From the NCBI RefSeq assembly GCF_003347495.1, contig NZ_QCXY01000006.1, positions 186,001-250,000 on the forward strand: a DNA stretch of 64,000 nucleotides. Reading direction: 5' to 3'. The notes beneath the pieces were generated by a model. That model was not told the DNA's origin and ran no database searches. It saw nothing but the letters and a program-made list of their open reading frames with translations. The DNA comes from Pleomorphovibrio marinus. GTDB taxonomy: Bacteria > Bacteroidota > Bacteroidia > Cytophagales > Cyclobacteriaceae. Position 1 is the first letter of the stretch. Each line of letters opens with the position of its first letter. Shown in pieces: positions 17,173 through 28,200 of the stretch. The translations under genes were made by a program, and so were the position numbers.

Positions 17173-17223
17173 ACACAATTACACCCGCCACTTTTTGAAT
17201 AGGTGGTGGGTGATATTTTAAAT

Positions 17224-18510
17224 ATGTTAGCAGGGAAACGCATTTTGGTGATTACCTATTACTGGCCACCCAGTGCTGGTTCAGGTGTACAACGGTGGCT
17301 TAAATTTTCTAAATACTTACCTCTTTACGGATATGATCCGGTGATATTTACTCCAGAAAACCCGGATTTTGACCTAAGGGACCCTAGTCTGGAAGAAGAG
17401 GTGCCAAAAAACCTAGAAGTGCTCAAGTTCCCAATATGGGAGCCATACCAGTTACTCAGAACATTCCAGAGAAATAAATCCCAAAATCCAGCTCTAATCC
17501 TTGAAAAGTCCGAGAAGAGCTTTTTGGACAAAATAGCCATTTGGATAAGGGCAAATATGATGATTCCTGACCCAAGGGCATATTGGGTGAAGCCCTCATT
17601 AGCTTATTTGGCCCAGATAGTCGAAAACAACAAGTTTCAAGCTGTCATCACTACCGGTCCCCCGCATAGCATGCACTTAATAGGGATGGGGATAAAAGAA
17701 AAATTCGGTATCCCCTGGCTTGCAGATTTCAGGGACCCCTGGAGTACCTGGGAATTTTTGGATACCTTGCCCATGATGCCATGGGCGAAAAGGAAGCATG
17801 CTACTTTGGAGCGAAAAGTGTTTTTGAAAGCAGATGCAGTATGTACAATTTCCCCAACCTTTCAGAAGGAAATGCAAGTCCTGGCCAAAAGGGACATACA
17901 CCTGCTTTATAATGGGTTTGACAGGGAAGATAAGCCGAAAAACTTCGATGATTTACAACCCGATGGGGGGGCTCTGCATATCGTGTATTCAGGGGTGGTA
18001 GATGCCATTCGGGATCCAAAGCCCTTTTTGGAAGCTATGCAACTTACTTTTGGAAATTTCAAAGGGAAGGTAAAACTAACCTTTGTGGGTAGGGTAAGTG
18101 AGTCGATCCAGCAATGGGTAAGGGGCGATTCGTGGATGAGTGAGCACGTAGTTTTTGCCGGATATGTAAGTCACCAGGAGGTGTTTGACTTTTATGGCAA
18201 AGCCAATCTACTTCTCTTGATTTTAACGTCCACCAAAAATGCCAAAGGGAATATTCCGGGAAAGATTTTTGAGTACATGGCCACCAAAAGGCAGATCATT
18301 GCCCTAGGAGATCCTGAGGGTGATTCAGCTAATATCCTTCACCAAGCCGGTGCCGGAATGGTCTTCAGCCACCAAGACAGGGATGGTATGTGTGCCTTCC
18401 TGAAAAAGGTGGAAAACCAACCTTTGCACATAAACCCGAAGAATCTGGATACCTTCGACAGAAAAACCTTAACAGGGAATTTAGCGGGCATATTGGATGG
18501 TATCCAATAG
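17224..18510 (+). CDS. Glycosyltransferase, GT4-like
   Basis: A roughly 428-residue GT-B glycosyltransferase, probably adding a sugar to a cell-surface glycan. The N-terminus MLAGKRILVITYYWPPSAGSG is the classic first strand and glycine loop; the middle has YSGVVDAIRDPKP, and the C-terminal domain carries PGKIFEYMATKRQIIALGDPEGD, the nucleotide-sugar region. The start is ATG 17224; the upstream in-frame codon at 17203 is GTG and lies 31 nt after icd. It is convergent with the flippase gene and may belong functionally to the polysaccharide operon at 18.5-24.2 kb. Confidence 0.82.
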   Translation: MLAGKRILVITYYWPPSAGSGVQRWLKFSKYLPLYGYDPVIFTPENPDFDLRDPSLEEEVPKNLEVLKFPIWEPYQLLRTFQRNKSQNPALILEKSEKSFLDKIAIWIRANMMIPDPRAYWVKPSLAYLAQIVENNKFQAVITTGPPHSMHLIGMGIKEKFGIPWLADFRDPWSTWEFLDTLPMMPWAKRKHATLERKVFLKADAVCTISPTFQKEMQVLAKRDIHLLYNGFDREDKPKNFDDLQPDGGALHIVYSGVVDAIRDPKPFLEAMQLTFGNFKGKVKLTFVGRVSESIQQWVRGDSWMSEHVVFAGYVSHQEVFDFYGKANLLLLILTSTKNAKGNIPGKIFEYMATKRQIIALGDPEGDSANILHQAGAGMVFSHQDRDGMCAFLKKVENQPLHINPKNLDTFDRKTLTGNLAGILDGIQ

Positions 18511-18529
18511 AAACCGCATTAGGGAGGGT

Positions 18530-20020
18530 TTATGATTTTGTTCTTCCCCACTCTTTTTTTTTATCTACGAGGCTTTTCTGAAGATCGGGTAGAGTATTCA
18601 ACCAGAAATTTCCTGTCAAATACAGCCCAAGGGTAACCCCTGAATTAAGGATCAGCTTTAGCCAAACATTATTAGGGCTGGGTAAGACATAAGCGCTAAC
18701 CGCCCAACATAAAACCCCAATCAATAACACCCAGAGCAATGGCCAGGTGAAGGGGTCAAAACCAAGTCGGAATTTCACGTATGCATATTTCAGAAAGTTA
18801 TATATGGCCATGGCGATTAAGGAGGCCAATGCCGCTCCCTCAATGTCCATAAATGGAATCAGCAATAGGTTAAACAAAACCACCGCCACACACATGGCCA
18901 GTGTAGCGGTAATATTGAACACATAAAATCTGGAAAAAACGATTATCTCCCCATTCACCGAAAAAACTACATCGGATAGTTTCCCTAGACCAATAAGTAA
19001 AACCACCCATTTTCCGGTCCGGTAGACTTCATTGTTGGGGACAAAATAGTAAAGTATGTCAATGTTCACCCAGATTAGAAGGAAAATTAAGAGGCAGATA
19101 AAAGTCTGGTGGGTGGCAATTTTCTTGTAGAGCTGATTAATTTCTTCCAAAGCACCTGCCGCAAATTTTTCGGAGATAATGGGCATGGCCACCTGGGAAA
19201 TTGCCCTTCTTGGCATTTCGATTACAACAGCAATGGAAAAGGCGATGGTATAGATGGCATTGGCTTCCAGTCCAATCATGGAACTGACCATTAGGCTGTC
19301 GATTTTCATGATCAAAATGGCTCCTGCAGTCCCCAGTAAAGTGATAAGACTATAAGTGAGGAATTGTTTTTTAAAAGCAGGGGTTAGGGATTTCCAATTC
19401 CATTCCAGCTTAAAATGTTCAAACCAAACAGCGTAATAGACCAAAAAAAACAATGAAACCCCATAAACGATTGCGATACCTGCAATCACCCATTGAAAGG
19501 GAATGATGGAATAGAAATAAAGTACAACGAGTCCCCCTAAACCCAGGCGCAACAATACATCCCTGAGAAAGTTAGGGAATGCTGTTTTAAAAAATGACCT
19601 TGAAAAGGCCTCAAATATGGATTGGATTACGCCAAAGAATGTGATGCAAAGGACTATGAGAAGATAGTCAATGATTTCTGGTGCATTTTCTTTATATGCA
19701 CCCACGATAACATCTTGGAAAACAATGAACAGAAGGCAAACTATGCTAAAGCCAATAATTGCCAGGACGATCGCTAAGGAAAAGAATGAATAATGATTGG
19801 GTCGGGACTTCGGGAAATACCTGGTAATGCCATGTCCTAACCCTAGTTGAGCGAATGGTACCAGTAGCAATCCCATATCTTGTATGGTTTTTAAGGTGCC
19901 AATTTGATCGGCTCGCAAGATATAAGGGAAGAGCCACAACAAGTTAACATACCCCACTGCAACACCTATATATGCGAATACGGTGGAGTAAATACTTTGC
20001 TTTGCTGCGGCCTTCATCAT
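18530..20020 (-). CDS. Oligosaccharide flippase (Wzx/MATE-like)
   Basis: A 496-residue membrane protein with about 12-14 hydrophobic helices of the polysaccharide-transporter type, which flips lipid-linked sugar units to the periplasmic side of the inner membrane. The first segment has YIGVAVGYVNLLWLFPYIL, typical of the family. It is the last gene of a minus-strand run after YfhO, a methyltransferase and a glycosyltransferase, a normal context for a flippase. It ends only 19 nt from the convergent glycosyltransferase stop. The glycan exported is not known. Confidence 0.87.
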   Translation of the reverse strand: MMKAAAKQSIYSTVFAYIGVAVGYVNLLWLFPYILRADQIGTLKTIQDMGLLLVPFAQLGLGHGITRYFPKSRPNHYSFFSLAIVLAIIGFSIVCLLFIVFQDVIVGAYKENAPEIIDYLLIVLCITFFGVIQSIFEAFSRSFFKTAFPNFLRDVLLRLGLGGLVVLYFYSIIPFQWVIAGIAIVYGVSLFFLVYYAVWFEHFKLEWNWKSLTPAFKKQFLTYSLITLLGTAGAILIMKIDSLMVSSMIGLEANAIYTIAFSIAVVIEMPRRAISQVAMPIISEKFAAGALEEINQLYKKIATHQTFICLLIFLLIWVNIDILYYFVPNNEVYRTGKWVVLLIGLGKLSDVVFSVNGEIIVFSRFYVFNITATLAMCVAVVLFNLLLIPFMDIEGAALASLIAMAIYNFLKYAYVKFRLGFDPFTWPLLWVLLIGVLCWAVSAYVLPSPNNVWLKLILNSGVTLGLYLTGNFWLNTLPDLQKSLVDKKKEWGRTKS

Positions 20021-20063
20021 TTCTTTTCGTTGCTGGGCTTTTTCCTGATGGGTAACTTGCTGA

Positions 20064-21086
20064 TTATACTGCCAAAATTCTTAGCAGTTTATCCTTCCTA
20101 TGTTCATAACTAAATAGGGTTTTTATCCTTTTCGATGCTTTTTTTCGTAATCCCTGTAGATTTTTATCAGACAATCCCTCGAAAATTTCAATTAAAAGGT
20201 TAATTTCTTTTTTTTCGACAATAAACCCGGTATCAGCGATTATATTGGGGATTTCGCCCACCTTGGTGCCGATAGGTATACAACCACACAGCATTGCCTC
20301 GGCTAATGCATTGGGAAAACCTTCTGAGCTGGATAATTGCAGATAGAATTGCGAATACTGAAATATTCTTTTAATTTCCACTTGGTTAAGTGTAGGTTTA
20401 ACCTCAACATTTGCTAAGTCAACCTTGAATTTACCGTCCCCAATGATGATGAAGGTAAAGTCTTCAAACTTTTTTGCAGAAGCAATCAATAAATCAATTC
20501 CTTTTACTAAGGCCCTATTCTCTTTCGAAATTCCTGTTGCTACTGTCACAAAGGTAAATGGTTTCTTTTCGGTCTCATCCTTCCAAAATCCTGAGTCAAA
20601 ACCATTGTGAATTACGGTAATTTCGGTTTTTAAATTGGGGATTAAATTTAACAATCCTTGAGAGGAAGGAGCAACTGGGTCATACGTATAATTGGACTTT
20701 ACCAAAGCTTCCGAAACAGGGACTATTAGGGAACAATGCTTGAAGCTAAATATGGTAGCCAGTTTTAGCCATTTTTTCCTGTAATTTCCGTAATTAATAT
20801 GGGGGAGGTGCATGGCGTCTGTCCCACCACACTGTATGATCACTTTTTTCCCAAAAGTTTTCCCCAATACCACAGGTATAAGGGTATGATACCCGGAAAA
20901 AAAGCAAAGGTATTTTGATGTAAATGGAAGAAGAAACAGGAGTTGAGCAAATTGGATAAGGAAAAAAAATGGAAGTAGAAAGGGTTTATCTGTAAAGGTA
21001 AGGTGAACTGTCTTATGCACCCCTTTCAACATCTCCAAGTCCCTACTTACAAAAGCAGTGTTGATAGAGGAAATATATACTATCAT
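20064..21086 (-). CDS. Glycosyltransferase family 4-type
   Basis: A 340-residue GT-B enzyme acting on envelope polysaccharide. The C-terminal domain contains LSSSEGFPNALAEAMLCGCIP, the E-x7-E signature that binds the nucleotide-sugar donor, and the acceptor side begins MIVYISSINTAFVSRDLEM. The middle has GVDAMHLPH-like and VIHNGFDSGF segments usual in GT4. It sits 14 nt downstream of the methyltransferase and 43 nt before the flippase, on the same strand. Donor and acceptor cannot be predicted. Confidence 0.85.
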   Translation of the reverse strand: MIVYISSINTAFVSRDLEMLKGVHKTVHLTFTDKPFLLPFFFLIQFAQLLFLLPFTSKYLCFFSGYHTLIPVVLGKTFGKKVIIQCGGTDAMHLPHINYGNYRKKWLKLATIFSFKHCSLIVPVSEALVKSNYTYDPVAPSSQGLLNLIPNLKTEITVIHNGFDSGFWKDETEKKPFTFVTVATGISKENRALVKGIDLLIASAKKFEDFTFIIIGDGKFKVDLANVEVKPTLNQVEIKRIFQYSQFYLQLSSSEGFPNALAEAMLCGCIPIGTKVGEIPNIIADTGFIVEKKEINLLIEIFEGLSDKNLQGLRKKASKRIKTLFSYEHRKDKLLRILAV

Positions 21087-21100
21087 TTTTTAATAGGGTC

Positions 21101-21805
21101 TTAAAGGCGATGTGACATCCTGAATTTAATTCTTTCACCTAGTATTTTCCATTTGTTTAAATGAGTGACTTGTTTGATTTCAGATTCTCTTCTAAAAACA
21201 AAATACTGGTAGTCCTTTTCTTTATAATAGATACTGTAGGTTTCCATTTTGTCTAAATAAAATCCACAGGTAGCAAGATGTGAAACCAATTTGCCCGTAT
21301 CTATAGGTTGGTCAATTACTTGAAGTTTATTTGCTTCATTCCTAATCATCCATTCTAAAAACCGAGGAGAGGGAATATGAATGAAAACCACCGTATGGTC
21401 ATGGCTATGTTTCAGAATGGTTTTAAACAAAGCAATATGCTCTTCTTCTGGGATATGTTCCAATACATCAGGCAAAACCACAAAATCGAAGGCACAGTTA
21501 GGTTTATTAAAACCCTTCATGTCCGAAATTTCAAAGGATAGGTTTTTTTGCTTTGACCAAATTTGTTTAGCCTTGGCGATACTTTCAGGACTGATGTCCA
21601 CTGCCAATACCTCCCCTTTGGGCGTTTTTCTTGCAAGCAACTGGCTTACTGTTCCAATACCGCATCCAATTTCCAAGACATTATGGCCATTTGTAAACCC
21701 GGCTTTTACCACTTTATCCAAAATGCTATAATGCCTAGAATTCACGCCTATTTTGACTTGCTTATCCGCAAATTCATCATAAAATTGAGCAATGTCCTTG
21801 GTCAT
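21101..21805 (-). CDS. Class I SAM-dependent methyltransferase
   Basis: A roughly 234-residue methyltransferase with the Rossmann motif I VLEIGCGIGTVSQLL, an acidic residue pair in VLAVDISPESI, and DFVVLPDVLEHIPEEEH as motif II/III region. It probably methylates a sugar or lipid intermediate of the neighbouring polysaccharide pathway; that role is inferred from context. The start at 21805 is supported by an ATGA overlap with the YfhO stop (21802-21805); the longer frame back to 21904 lies within YfhO. Confidence 0.85.
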   Translation of the reverse strand: MTKDIAQFYDEFADKQVKIGVNSRHYSILDKVVKAGFTNGHNVLEIGCGIGTVSQLLARKTPKGEVLAVDISPESIAKAKQIWSKQKNLSFEISDMKGFNKPNCAFDFVVLPDVLEHIPEEEHIALFKTILKHSHDHTVVFIHIPSPRFLEWMIRNEANKLQVIDQPIDTGKLVSHLATCGFYLDKMETYSIYYKEKDYQYFVFRRESEIKQVTHLNKWKILGERIKFRMSHRL

Positions 21806-24231
21806 GATACTGGAGTACTTTTTAAATTCCTTACAAAGATAAATAATCCAGCAAATAAAGTAATCACCACCAAATATTGAACAACCACCATCACTGGTGC
21901 CCATAGGTTGTAGCTAGCCGGCTCGAAACGCATTTCCACTTGTACATTTCCTACTGGCAGCACCAGTCCCCTCAGCAAGTAATTGACTCGATGGATGGGC
22001 ACTTCCTCCCCGTTGATCAAGGCTTTCCACCCCTCAGGATAATAAATTTCTGAAAAAACGGCCAATCCACTTTGTTCTACCTGAGCCTCGTAAAGTAATT
22101 GATTGGGGGAATACGCTTTCAAAGAGATGTTACCAGCGCCAGTGGACAGTTCATTACTGCCTTGGAAGGTGGCCCTTTCAAGGGTATTTATTTCATTCAG
22201 CTTACTGATTTCTTCCTCATTGGAATTTACTCTTTCGATGGCTTGCGGAAACCAGGCCGCTCCATTGGCTCTTGGGTTTTCGATTACTGCGTTTTCTGCC
22301 CTTCCGGCCAACATATATTTTGTGTTGAGCATATTAAGCACCTGGGTTTGGGCAAAATCTAAATCGCCATCTTGTGCCTTTTTAATAAAAGATTCGATTT
22401 CGGGATTTAGGCTCCTTTCTATCACATCCTGATACCTACGTAATTTGGCTCCGTGATAGCCCCCAACACTGTTAAACCTATAGCTTGTACGGGCTTCATT
22501 GAAAGGATTCTGTAAGTTCAATACCCTGAAATAACTGTCGTCACCCTGTATTCGTTGGTCTGCTGGGGTGGGAGCAAAATATTGTTGGCTTGGATCCTTG
22601 GTGAAGCTGTCCTCATCCAGGTATCTTCTGTTTACTCCCCATACATCAATGAGAAGTAGACATGCAATTCCCAGACATGCCCAAAAATAATCCAGTTTTT
22701 TAAGCAAAACGGTCAATATCAAACCAGCCGAAAGACCAATCAAAACCACACTTCTGACAGCATCCGAGCGCAGCATTTTTTTCCTGTCCTCTTGTAGGGC
22801 ATCTTGTAGCCAATCTGGAAAATTACTGTCAACGTTCCCTCTATATCCCATTATTCCTGCTGCCACAATTGCCAGGATTATCAACCCTACCGTAATACCC
22901 AAGCTAAGGAAAAATTTCTTTTTGGTTTCCTTCTGGTCGATTCGCTGTAGCAATCCTTCTAAACCTAAGCCACCGACTACTGGGATGGCGAAAAGGGTGA
23001 CACCTAAGGCCATAGAAACAGCCCTGAATTTATTGAAACCCGGCAAAATGTCAAAAAGCAGGAAGTTGAACCAGGAAAGGTTTTTTCCCCACGCTAGCAT
23101 CAGGGTCAACACTACTATTCCCAGAAATATCTTTTTGTAGAGGCTAGGGGCAAAGAATATTCCTATGACCATAAGGAAAAAAACAATTGCACTTCCATAA
23201 ATAGGCCCACCAGTCATAGGTTGATCACCCCAGTAGGTATTTGCGTTGTTTATAAATTGGTTGATTTGAGCACCATCCACCCCCTGGGACCTTAATGCCT
23301 GCTCAGTGGTTGAATTTTTGGGAAGCTGTTCTGTGCTTGCTCCTCCATGAAAATAAGGTATCAGTAGCGTAAAGGACTCCATTTTACCTTGGGACCAATT
23401 AAAAGCATAATCCTTGTCCAAACCTGATCCAGGTTCTTGGCTGTTTTCTAATGTTCTTTCCCCCCTGATGCTATACTGCCCATATTCCAAAACTGTGGCT
23501 AACCTGGCGGCATTACCGCCAACCCCGAGTAGTGCTGCCAAAAGTAATATGCCTGAAACCTTGGCAAACTCTGGGATTGCCTTGTTTTTGAAAAACACGG
23601 TGAGTTGACCGAAAACATAAACCAAAATGATTAGTAATGTATAGTAAGTAATTTGCAGGTGGTTAAATTTTAACTGCAGCATTACTGCCAATGCGGTAAG
23701 AGCTGCCCCAAGCACCCACCTTCTGGAAAAGGCCAAATGAATACCGGCCAACATAAGTGGTATGATGCATACAGCCCATATTTTGGCATTATGCCCTGCT
23801 TCCAGGCTTAATAAATTAAAAGTGTTTAGGGCAAATGCCCAAGAGACAATGATCCCTACTAGGGGTCTCACCTTAAAGGAGAGCATCAAAAGATACATGC
23901 CCAGCATGCCAAAAAACAGCGAACCAATGGGGTGGGGAAGCCCAAGGGTAAATACCTTAATCATGGCATTGGTAATGTCTCCTTTCGTTTGGGCATGAAT
24001 CAGGTAGGCAGGCATGCCACCAAACATCCGGTTGGTCCATAGTGTTTCATCTCCGGTTTGATCCCTGTGCTCCAGCACTTCTTTTGCGGAACCCTCCCAT
24101 TGGAGAATGTCCGTTTGAAACATCATTTTTCCTTCGAATACTATGGGGCTGAAATAGGCAACTGTAATGATATAAAAAGATATAATCCCAATTAAATGGG
24201 GCAATACGTCTTTTTTAAAATCAATGGACAT
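21802..24231 (-). CDS. YfhO-family polytopic membrane protein
   Basis: An 809-residue protein with about 13 membrane helices and a large periplasmic C-terminal part; the final helix lies close to the stop codon. The pattern (TNRMFGGMPAYLIHAQ, GLPHPIGSLFFGMLG, and the C-terminal GWKALINGEEVPIHRVNYLLRGL) matches YfhO proteins, which are GT-C-like and thought to glycosylate envelope polymers such as lipoteichoic acid in Firmicutes. In Bacteroidota the substrate is unknown. It heads the minus-strand run YfhO, methyltransferase, glycosyltransferase, flippase and overlaps the methyltransferase by 4 nt. Confidence 0.88.
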   Translation of the reverse strand: MSIDFKKDVLPHLIGIISFYIITVAYFSPIVFEGKMMFQTDILQWEGSAKEVLEHRDQTGDETLWTNRMFGGMPAYLIHAQTKGDITNAMIKVFTLGLPHPIGSLFFGMLGMYLLMLSFKVRPLVGIIVSWAFALNTFNLLSLEAGHNAKIWAVCIIPLMLAGIHLAFSRRWVLGAALTALAVMLQLKFNHLQITYYTLLIILVYVFGQLTVFFKNKAIPEFAKVSGILLLAALLGVGGNAARLATVLEYGQYSIRGERTLENSQEPGSGLDKDYAFNWSQGKMESFTLLIPYFHGGASTEQLPKNSTTEQALRSQGVDGAQINQFINNANTYWGDQPMTGGPIYGSAIVFFLMVIGIFFAPSLYKKIFLGIVVLTLMLAWGKNLSWFNFLLFDILPGFNKFRAVSMALGVTLFAIPVVGGLGLEGLLQRIDQKETKKKFFLSLGITVGLIILAIVAAGIMGYRGNVDSNFPDWLQDALQEDRKKMLRSDAVRSVVLIGLSAGLILTVLLKKLDYFWACLGIACLLLIDVWGVNRRYLDEDSFTKDPSQQYFAPTPADQRIQGDDSYFRVLNLQNPFNEARTSYRFNSVGGYHGAKLRRYQDVIERSLNPEIESFIKKAQDGDLDFAQTQVLNMLNTKYMLAGRAENAVIENPRANGAAWFPQAIERVNSNEEEISKLNEINTLERATFQGSNELSTGAGNISLKAYSPNQLLYEAQVEQSGLAVFSEIYYPEGWKALINGEEVPIHRVNYLLRGLVLPVGNVQVEMRFEPASYNLWAPVMVVVQYLVVITLFAGLFIFVRNLKSTPVS

Positions 24232-24326
24232 GTGGGGTTTGTTGAAGGCGGAAAATCATTTTAATTCGCAAATTAAAAATTTCTACCCATTATTAATAAT
24301 TGATTCCATTTACTGGTGTATTACCG

Positions 24327-25280
24327 TTAAAAACACTTGGAGGAAGGGCTGGTACGGTTTCCCAAATAATACCCCAAGGATATCTCATGGGAGTTGTTTC
24401 TGAAATTGTGAATCTGGCTTAAGTTAAAATCATACGCATAACCAAATCTCAGGTTTTCGGTTACAAAAACATCCAATAACCCAACCAAAGCGGTTCTGTT
24501 TTGAGGAGTAATTACTTCCTCCCCCCTCGGACTCCCTATATTGGATCTAAATGCACCACCTGCCCAAACCCGGTCATGAAAGAGCATCATAGCGTTTATG
24601 TCAAAGCTGGTAGGACTATTAAAATCCTCCCTTATCAAGATGGAGGGTTTGAATGCACTCATTTCAGAAATGTGAATCAAAGTCCCCAGTTGAAAGAAAT
24701 AATGGTTCCTGTGTACAGAAAGCGCAATATCTTCATTTTCCAGGTTTCTTTTTCCCACTAGATTAAATACGCTTAATCCGGCAAACCAAGAGTCGGAGTG
24801 AAAAAATAGGCCTGCATTTAAATTGGGAGTAAACATATTTATCCTACCCGTGGGTATCCCAGCGTCACTTGGGTCATCGGGTTGAAACATGGAGCCGTCC
24901 AACATATATTCAGTGGCCCCAGCACTTAGCCCAAAACCCAAAAACGCCCTTTCTTTTAGTTGTATTCTATAGGAATACGTGGCCATGGCAGTTTGGGTCC
25001 GTGTGGCTCCGATTCTGTCAGACAAAAGCATTGCCCCATATCCCATCCTTTCATTTTCTGAAGCCATGTCCGCAGAAACACTGAATGTTTCAGGAGACCC
25101 GGGAAAATCCACAAATTGGCTTCTATAGGTAGCCTGTACAAAGGGGTCTATCTTATATCCCGCATAAGCGGGGTTGATATGAAGGGCGTTAAAAACATAC
25201 TGGCTATACTGAGGCATTTGTTGTGCTTCTGCATTATACCCTACCCAGCAAATGGAAACAAGCAAGATGCGTGTTTTCAT
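24327..25280 (-). CDS. PorP/SprF-family type IX secretion outer membrane protein
   Basis: A roughly 318-residue beta-barrel protein with a signal peptide (MKTRILLVSICWVGYNAEAQ) and the family opening QQMPQYSQYVFNALHINPAYAG. PorP/SprF proteins anchor or secrete partner proteins carrying a type B C-terminal T9SS domain. The gene lies 14 nt downstream of exactly such a partner, the 1454-residue protein, on the same strand, and is therefore its probable dedicated partner. The start at 25280 is chosen because the upstream alternative (25316) lies inside the adhesin gene. Confidence 0.92.
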   Translation of the reverse strand: MKTRILLVSICWVGYNAEAQQMPQYSQYVFNALHINPAYAGYKIDPFVQATYRSQFVDFPGSPETFSVSADMASENERMGYGAMLLSDRIGATRTQTAMATYSYRIQLKERAFLGFGLSAGATEYMLDGSMFQPDDPSDAGIPTGRINMFTPNLNAGLFFHSDSWFAGLSVFNLVGKRNLENEDIALSVHRNHYFFQLGTLIHISEMSAFKPSILIREDFNSPTSFDINAMMLFHDRVWAGGAFRSNIGSPRGEEVITPQNRTALVGLLDVFVTENLRFGYAYDFNLSQIHNFRNNSHEISLGYYLGNRTSPSSKCF

Positions 25281-25294
25281 TGCCTTCAGAATTC

Positions 25295-28200
25295 TTATTT
25301 TAGCACCTGTACCCATCCTTTATATCTCCTTTCTTGATTTCGGGCATCTACCCCTTTTATAAGGTAATAATAGGTGCCGCCATTTACTCCTTCTGCGTTC
25401 CAGTCGTTTTGGTAGTCTTCAGATTCAAATACAGGGTCTCCCCACCTGTTAAAGATCAGCAAACTGATTTTTGAGAACTTATGGGAGGCTCTGATAATGA
25501 AGGTTTCATTTTTACCATCATTATCCGGTTTAAACACGTTTGGAATAAAAAGAGGAGCAATGTCCACTGTTACGGAATCACTATTGTTGCTCTCATCGAC
25601 GTCTGTTTCCTCGCTGCCCACATTGGCCCTATTTATTGCGGGTCCAACTTCCATCGCAACAACCGTGATAGTAATAGTCAATTCACTACCTACAGGAAAC
25701 TCCTCCACTTCCCAGATCAACCTGTTTTCATTTTGAGTAAAGTTAATTACCAATGCATCTGGGTTATTGCTAACTGTGCTTTCCACATGGTCCACTTCGG
25801 TGGGTAACTCGTCAACTATTGTAACACCAGTGGCCTCGTCCAAACCCCTGTTTGTAAGGGTAAGAGTATAAACAAACTCATCTCCGTCCACAATTTCTTG
25901 GGCATTGGTTGATTTGTCTATCACCAAATCCACTGATTTTGCCCTGACTTGGGTAACTGGGCTATCCACCGTTTGGTCAAAATCGCCTATCCGTACCCGA
26001 ACTTGGTTCATAATGTTTCCCTCTGCCAATGTAAGAGCGTCTATTTCGAAATGGAGTGTTTCTCCAATTGGTAAAATCCCTGATTCCCAGGAATTATTTT
26101 GCGTGAAAGCCGGCATGGCTTGTAAAACCATTACATTTTCAGGGAGTAGGTCTTCGATTTGGATTGCCTCCAGGTCAAAATCGCTGGTGTTTGTAATTTC
26201 AATGGTATAGGTGATGATTTCCCCTTCTACTGCCTGGGTTCTATCCACCAATTTTTCTATGTCCAGATCCAATATACCCACCCAAACCTCAACACTTGCT
26301 TCACTACAATTCTCGGGAATGTTAGCTTGGCAGATTTGATAACTCACAACATATCGCCCTGGTAGGCTTCCCTCAGGAACTACTAGGTTTCCTTCATCGG
26401 TAATTTGCCAATCTAAATTTACCATTTCACCATCCTCATCGGCTATTTCCAAAATAGAGCCAGAGATTTCTCCTGAAGTAAAGTCAATAGCAGAACCTTT
26501 GAAGGTGTCGTTCTCAAGAATAGGTAGTAAATTGGTTTCATATCCTTTTAAAGGACCATATTCGTCCCCTTCTGCCAGGATAGGCGCTATAATCACCTCT
26601 ATGAGTACCTCATTACTAATTTCCTCCTCACACTTTTCATCTGTAACAACCCTTCTAAAGTAAGTGCTTTCCATTAACGGTTCCGGTTGATATTCCACTT
26701 CCACTGCATCCTCAATGGATACCCAGTTTTGACCATCCTCCGAATACTCCCATGAAATGGATAATAGCCCCTCCCCACCTAAAGGCTCTAATCCAACGAT
26801 TTTATCTGGCGTTTCCATTTGATAAACTTGTTGCTCGCCTTCTATGTTGTTTTCGGTAATTTCTGGAAATACTTTTACCTTTACTTCTAGCCGATCCTCG
26901 GAGGTACAGCCGTCTATGGTTTGCGTAGCAAAGTACCTTCTTTCATCTTCTAATGGCGTGTCGTATGGCAATGGCTCCTCACTCTCCAAACTTTCAAACC
27001 ATTCCACAGACTCCCCTTCAATTTCTATTTCTTCCAGGGTTGGTTGATTACTTTCACAAAATTCCTGATTTTCGGGTCCCTCCGGAGCTGGAGGAATACT
27101 GTTTAGTTGAAGGGTTACTATGGTAGATTGATCACCGCTGCACATGCCATTTACGGAGTACCTAAACCTGTATGTCCCACTAGTTAAATCTACACCCGCC
27201 CAAAAATTGCCAATCAACCTATCACTCTCAGTTATTTCTTCCCATATACCAAAATCGCTATATTCCCCATCCAAATAATCGAATAGATCGACAATTTCAC
27301 CTTCACACACTGTTGCTGTTTGGCCAGTGCCAGGGTTGGGATCTATTAATTCTTCAGAAATAGTAAAAGTCACTTCCGCATCTAAACAATTTTCTTCATT
27401 TGTATGGCTTAGTCGGGCAATGTAAGTACCATTATGAATGGTAGGGTCGAAAGAATCAAACCAGAGACTTGTACTGTCACTTAGGATGTTGGCAGGATCT
27501 CCTTCTCTGTACCATTCCACACTTAAGAAATCCTTAAAAGGAATAAACAATCTACCTGCCTCCCCAGGGCATAAGTTTTCGGGAGTTATCTTGGGTAAAT
27601 TTTCCCCTCCTATGAGGATGTGTGCATTTTGAATGTTTCCGCACCTGTCTTCAATTCGGAATTTGTACCTGCCCAAAGACAGGTTTGAGAATAAGGGATT
27701 ATCTCCATTATCAATAAGTACCTCTTCCCCATTGATTTGCCGAATTTGAAAGTTGAGAGGATCATAACCATCCGCGGAGAGAGATAACTCAAAGTTGTCC
27801 TCATCACATTGATAGAAATTAGCGGATCTCAAAATGGTTCTACCCTGAAAATCAAAAGTCTTCAGTGTTTGGATACAATGGGTAGAGCTATTCTGGCCCT
27901 GCTGAATTGTGTCCCCACTCTTCCAGACCCTTGCGGATTTTACAACCCTGAACTTTCCGGTGTGGGAAATATTGTAATTAGTGGCCATATTATTGAGGAG
28001 CAGGGAATTGTTGGCCGTTATTTCCTGTCCCTCTTCATAAACAGCCTCTGTGGCTGGATGAACCCACTGGCCTGATTCTAGATCCAGTTTCTGTAAACCG
28101 AATCTTACATTTTGGTTATCTTCAAAATTATCTTCGTGATCCAAAAAAATGTTAAAAGTGCCACAATTCTGTTCCACCTCGACTACGCTTTTGGCTATTT

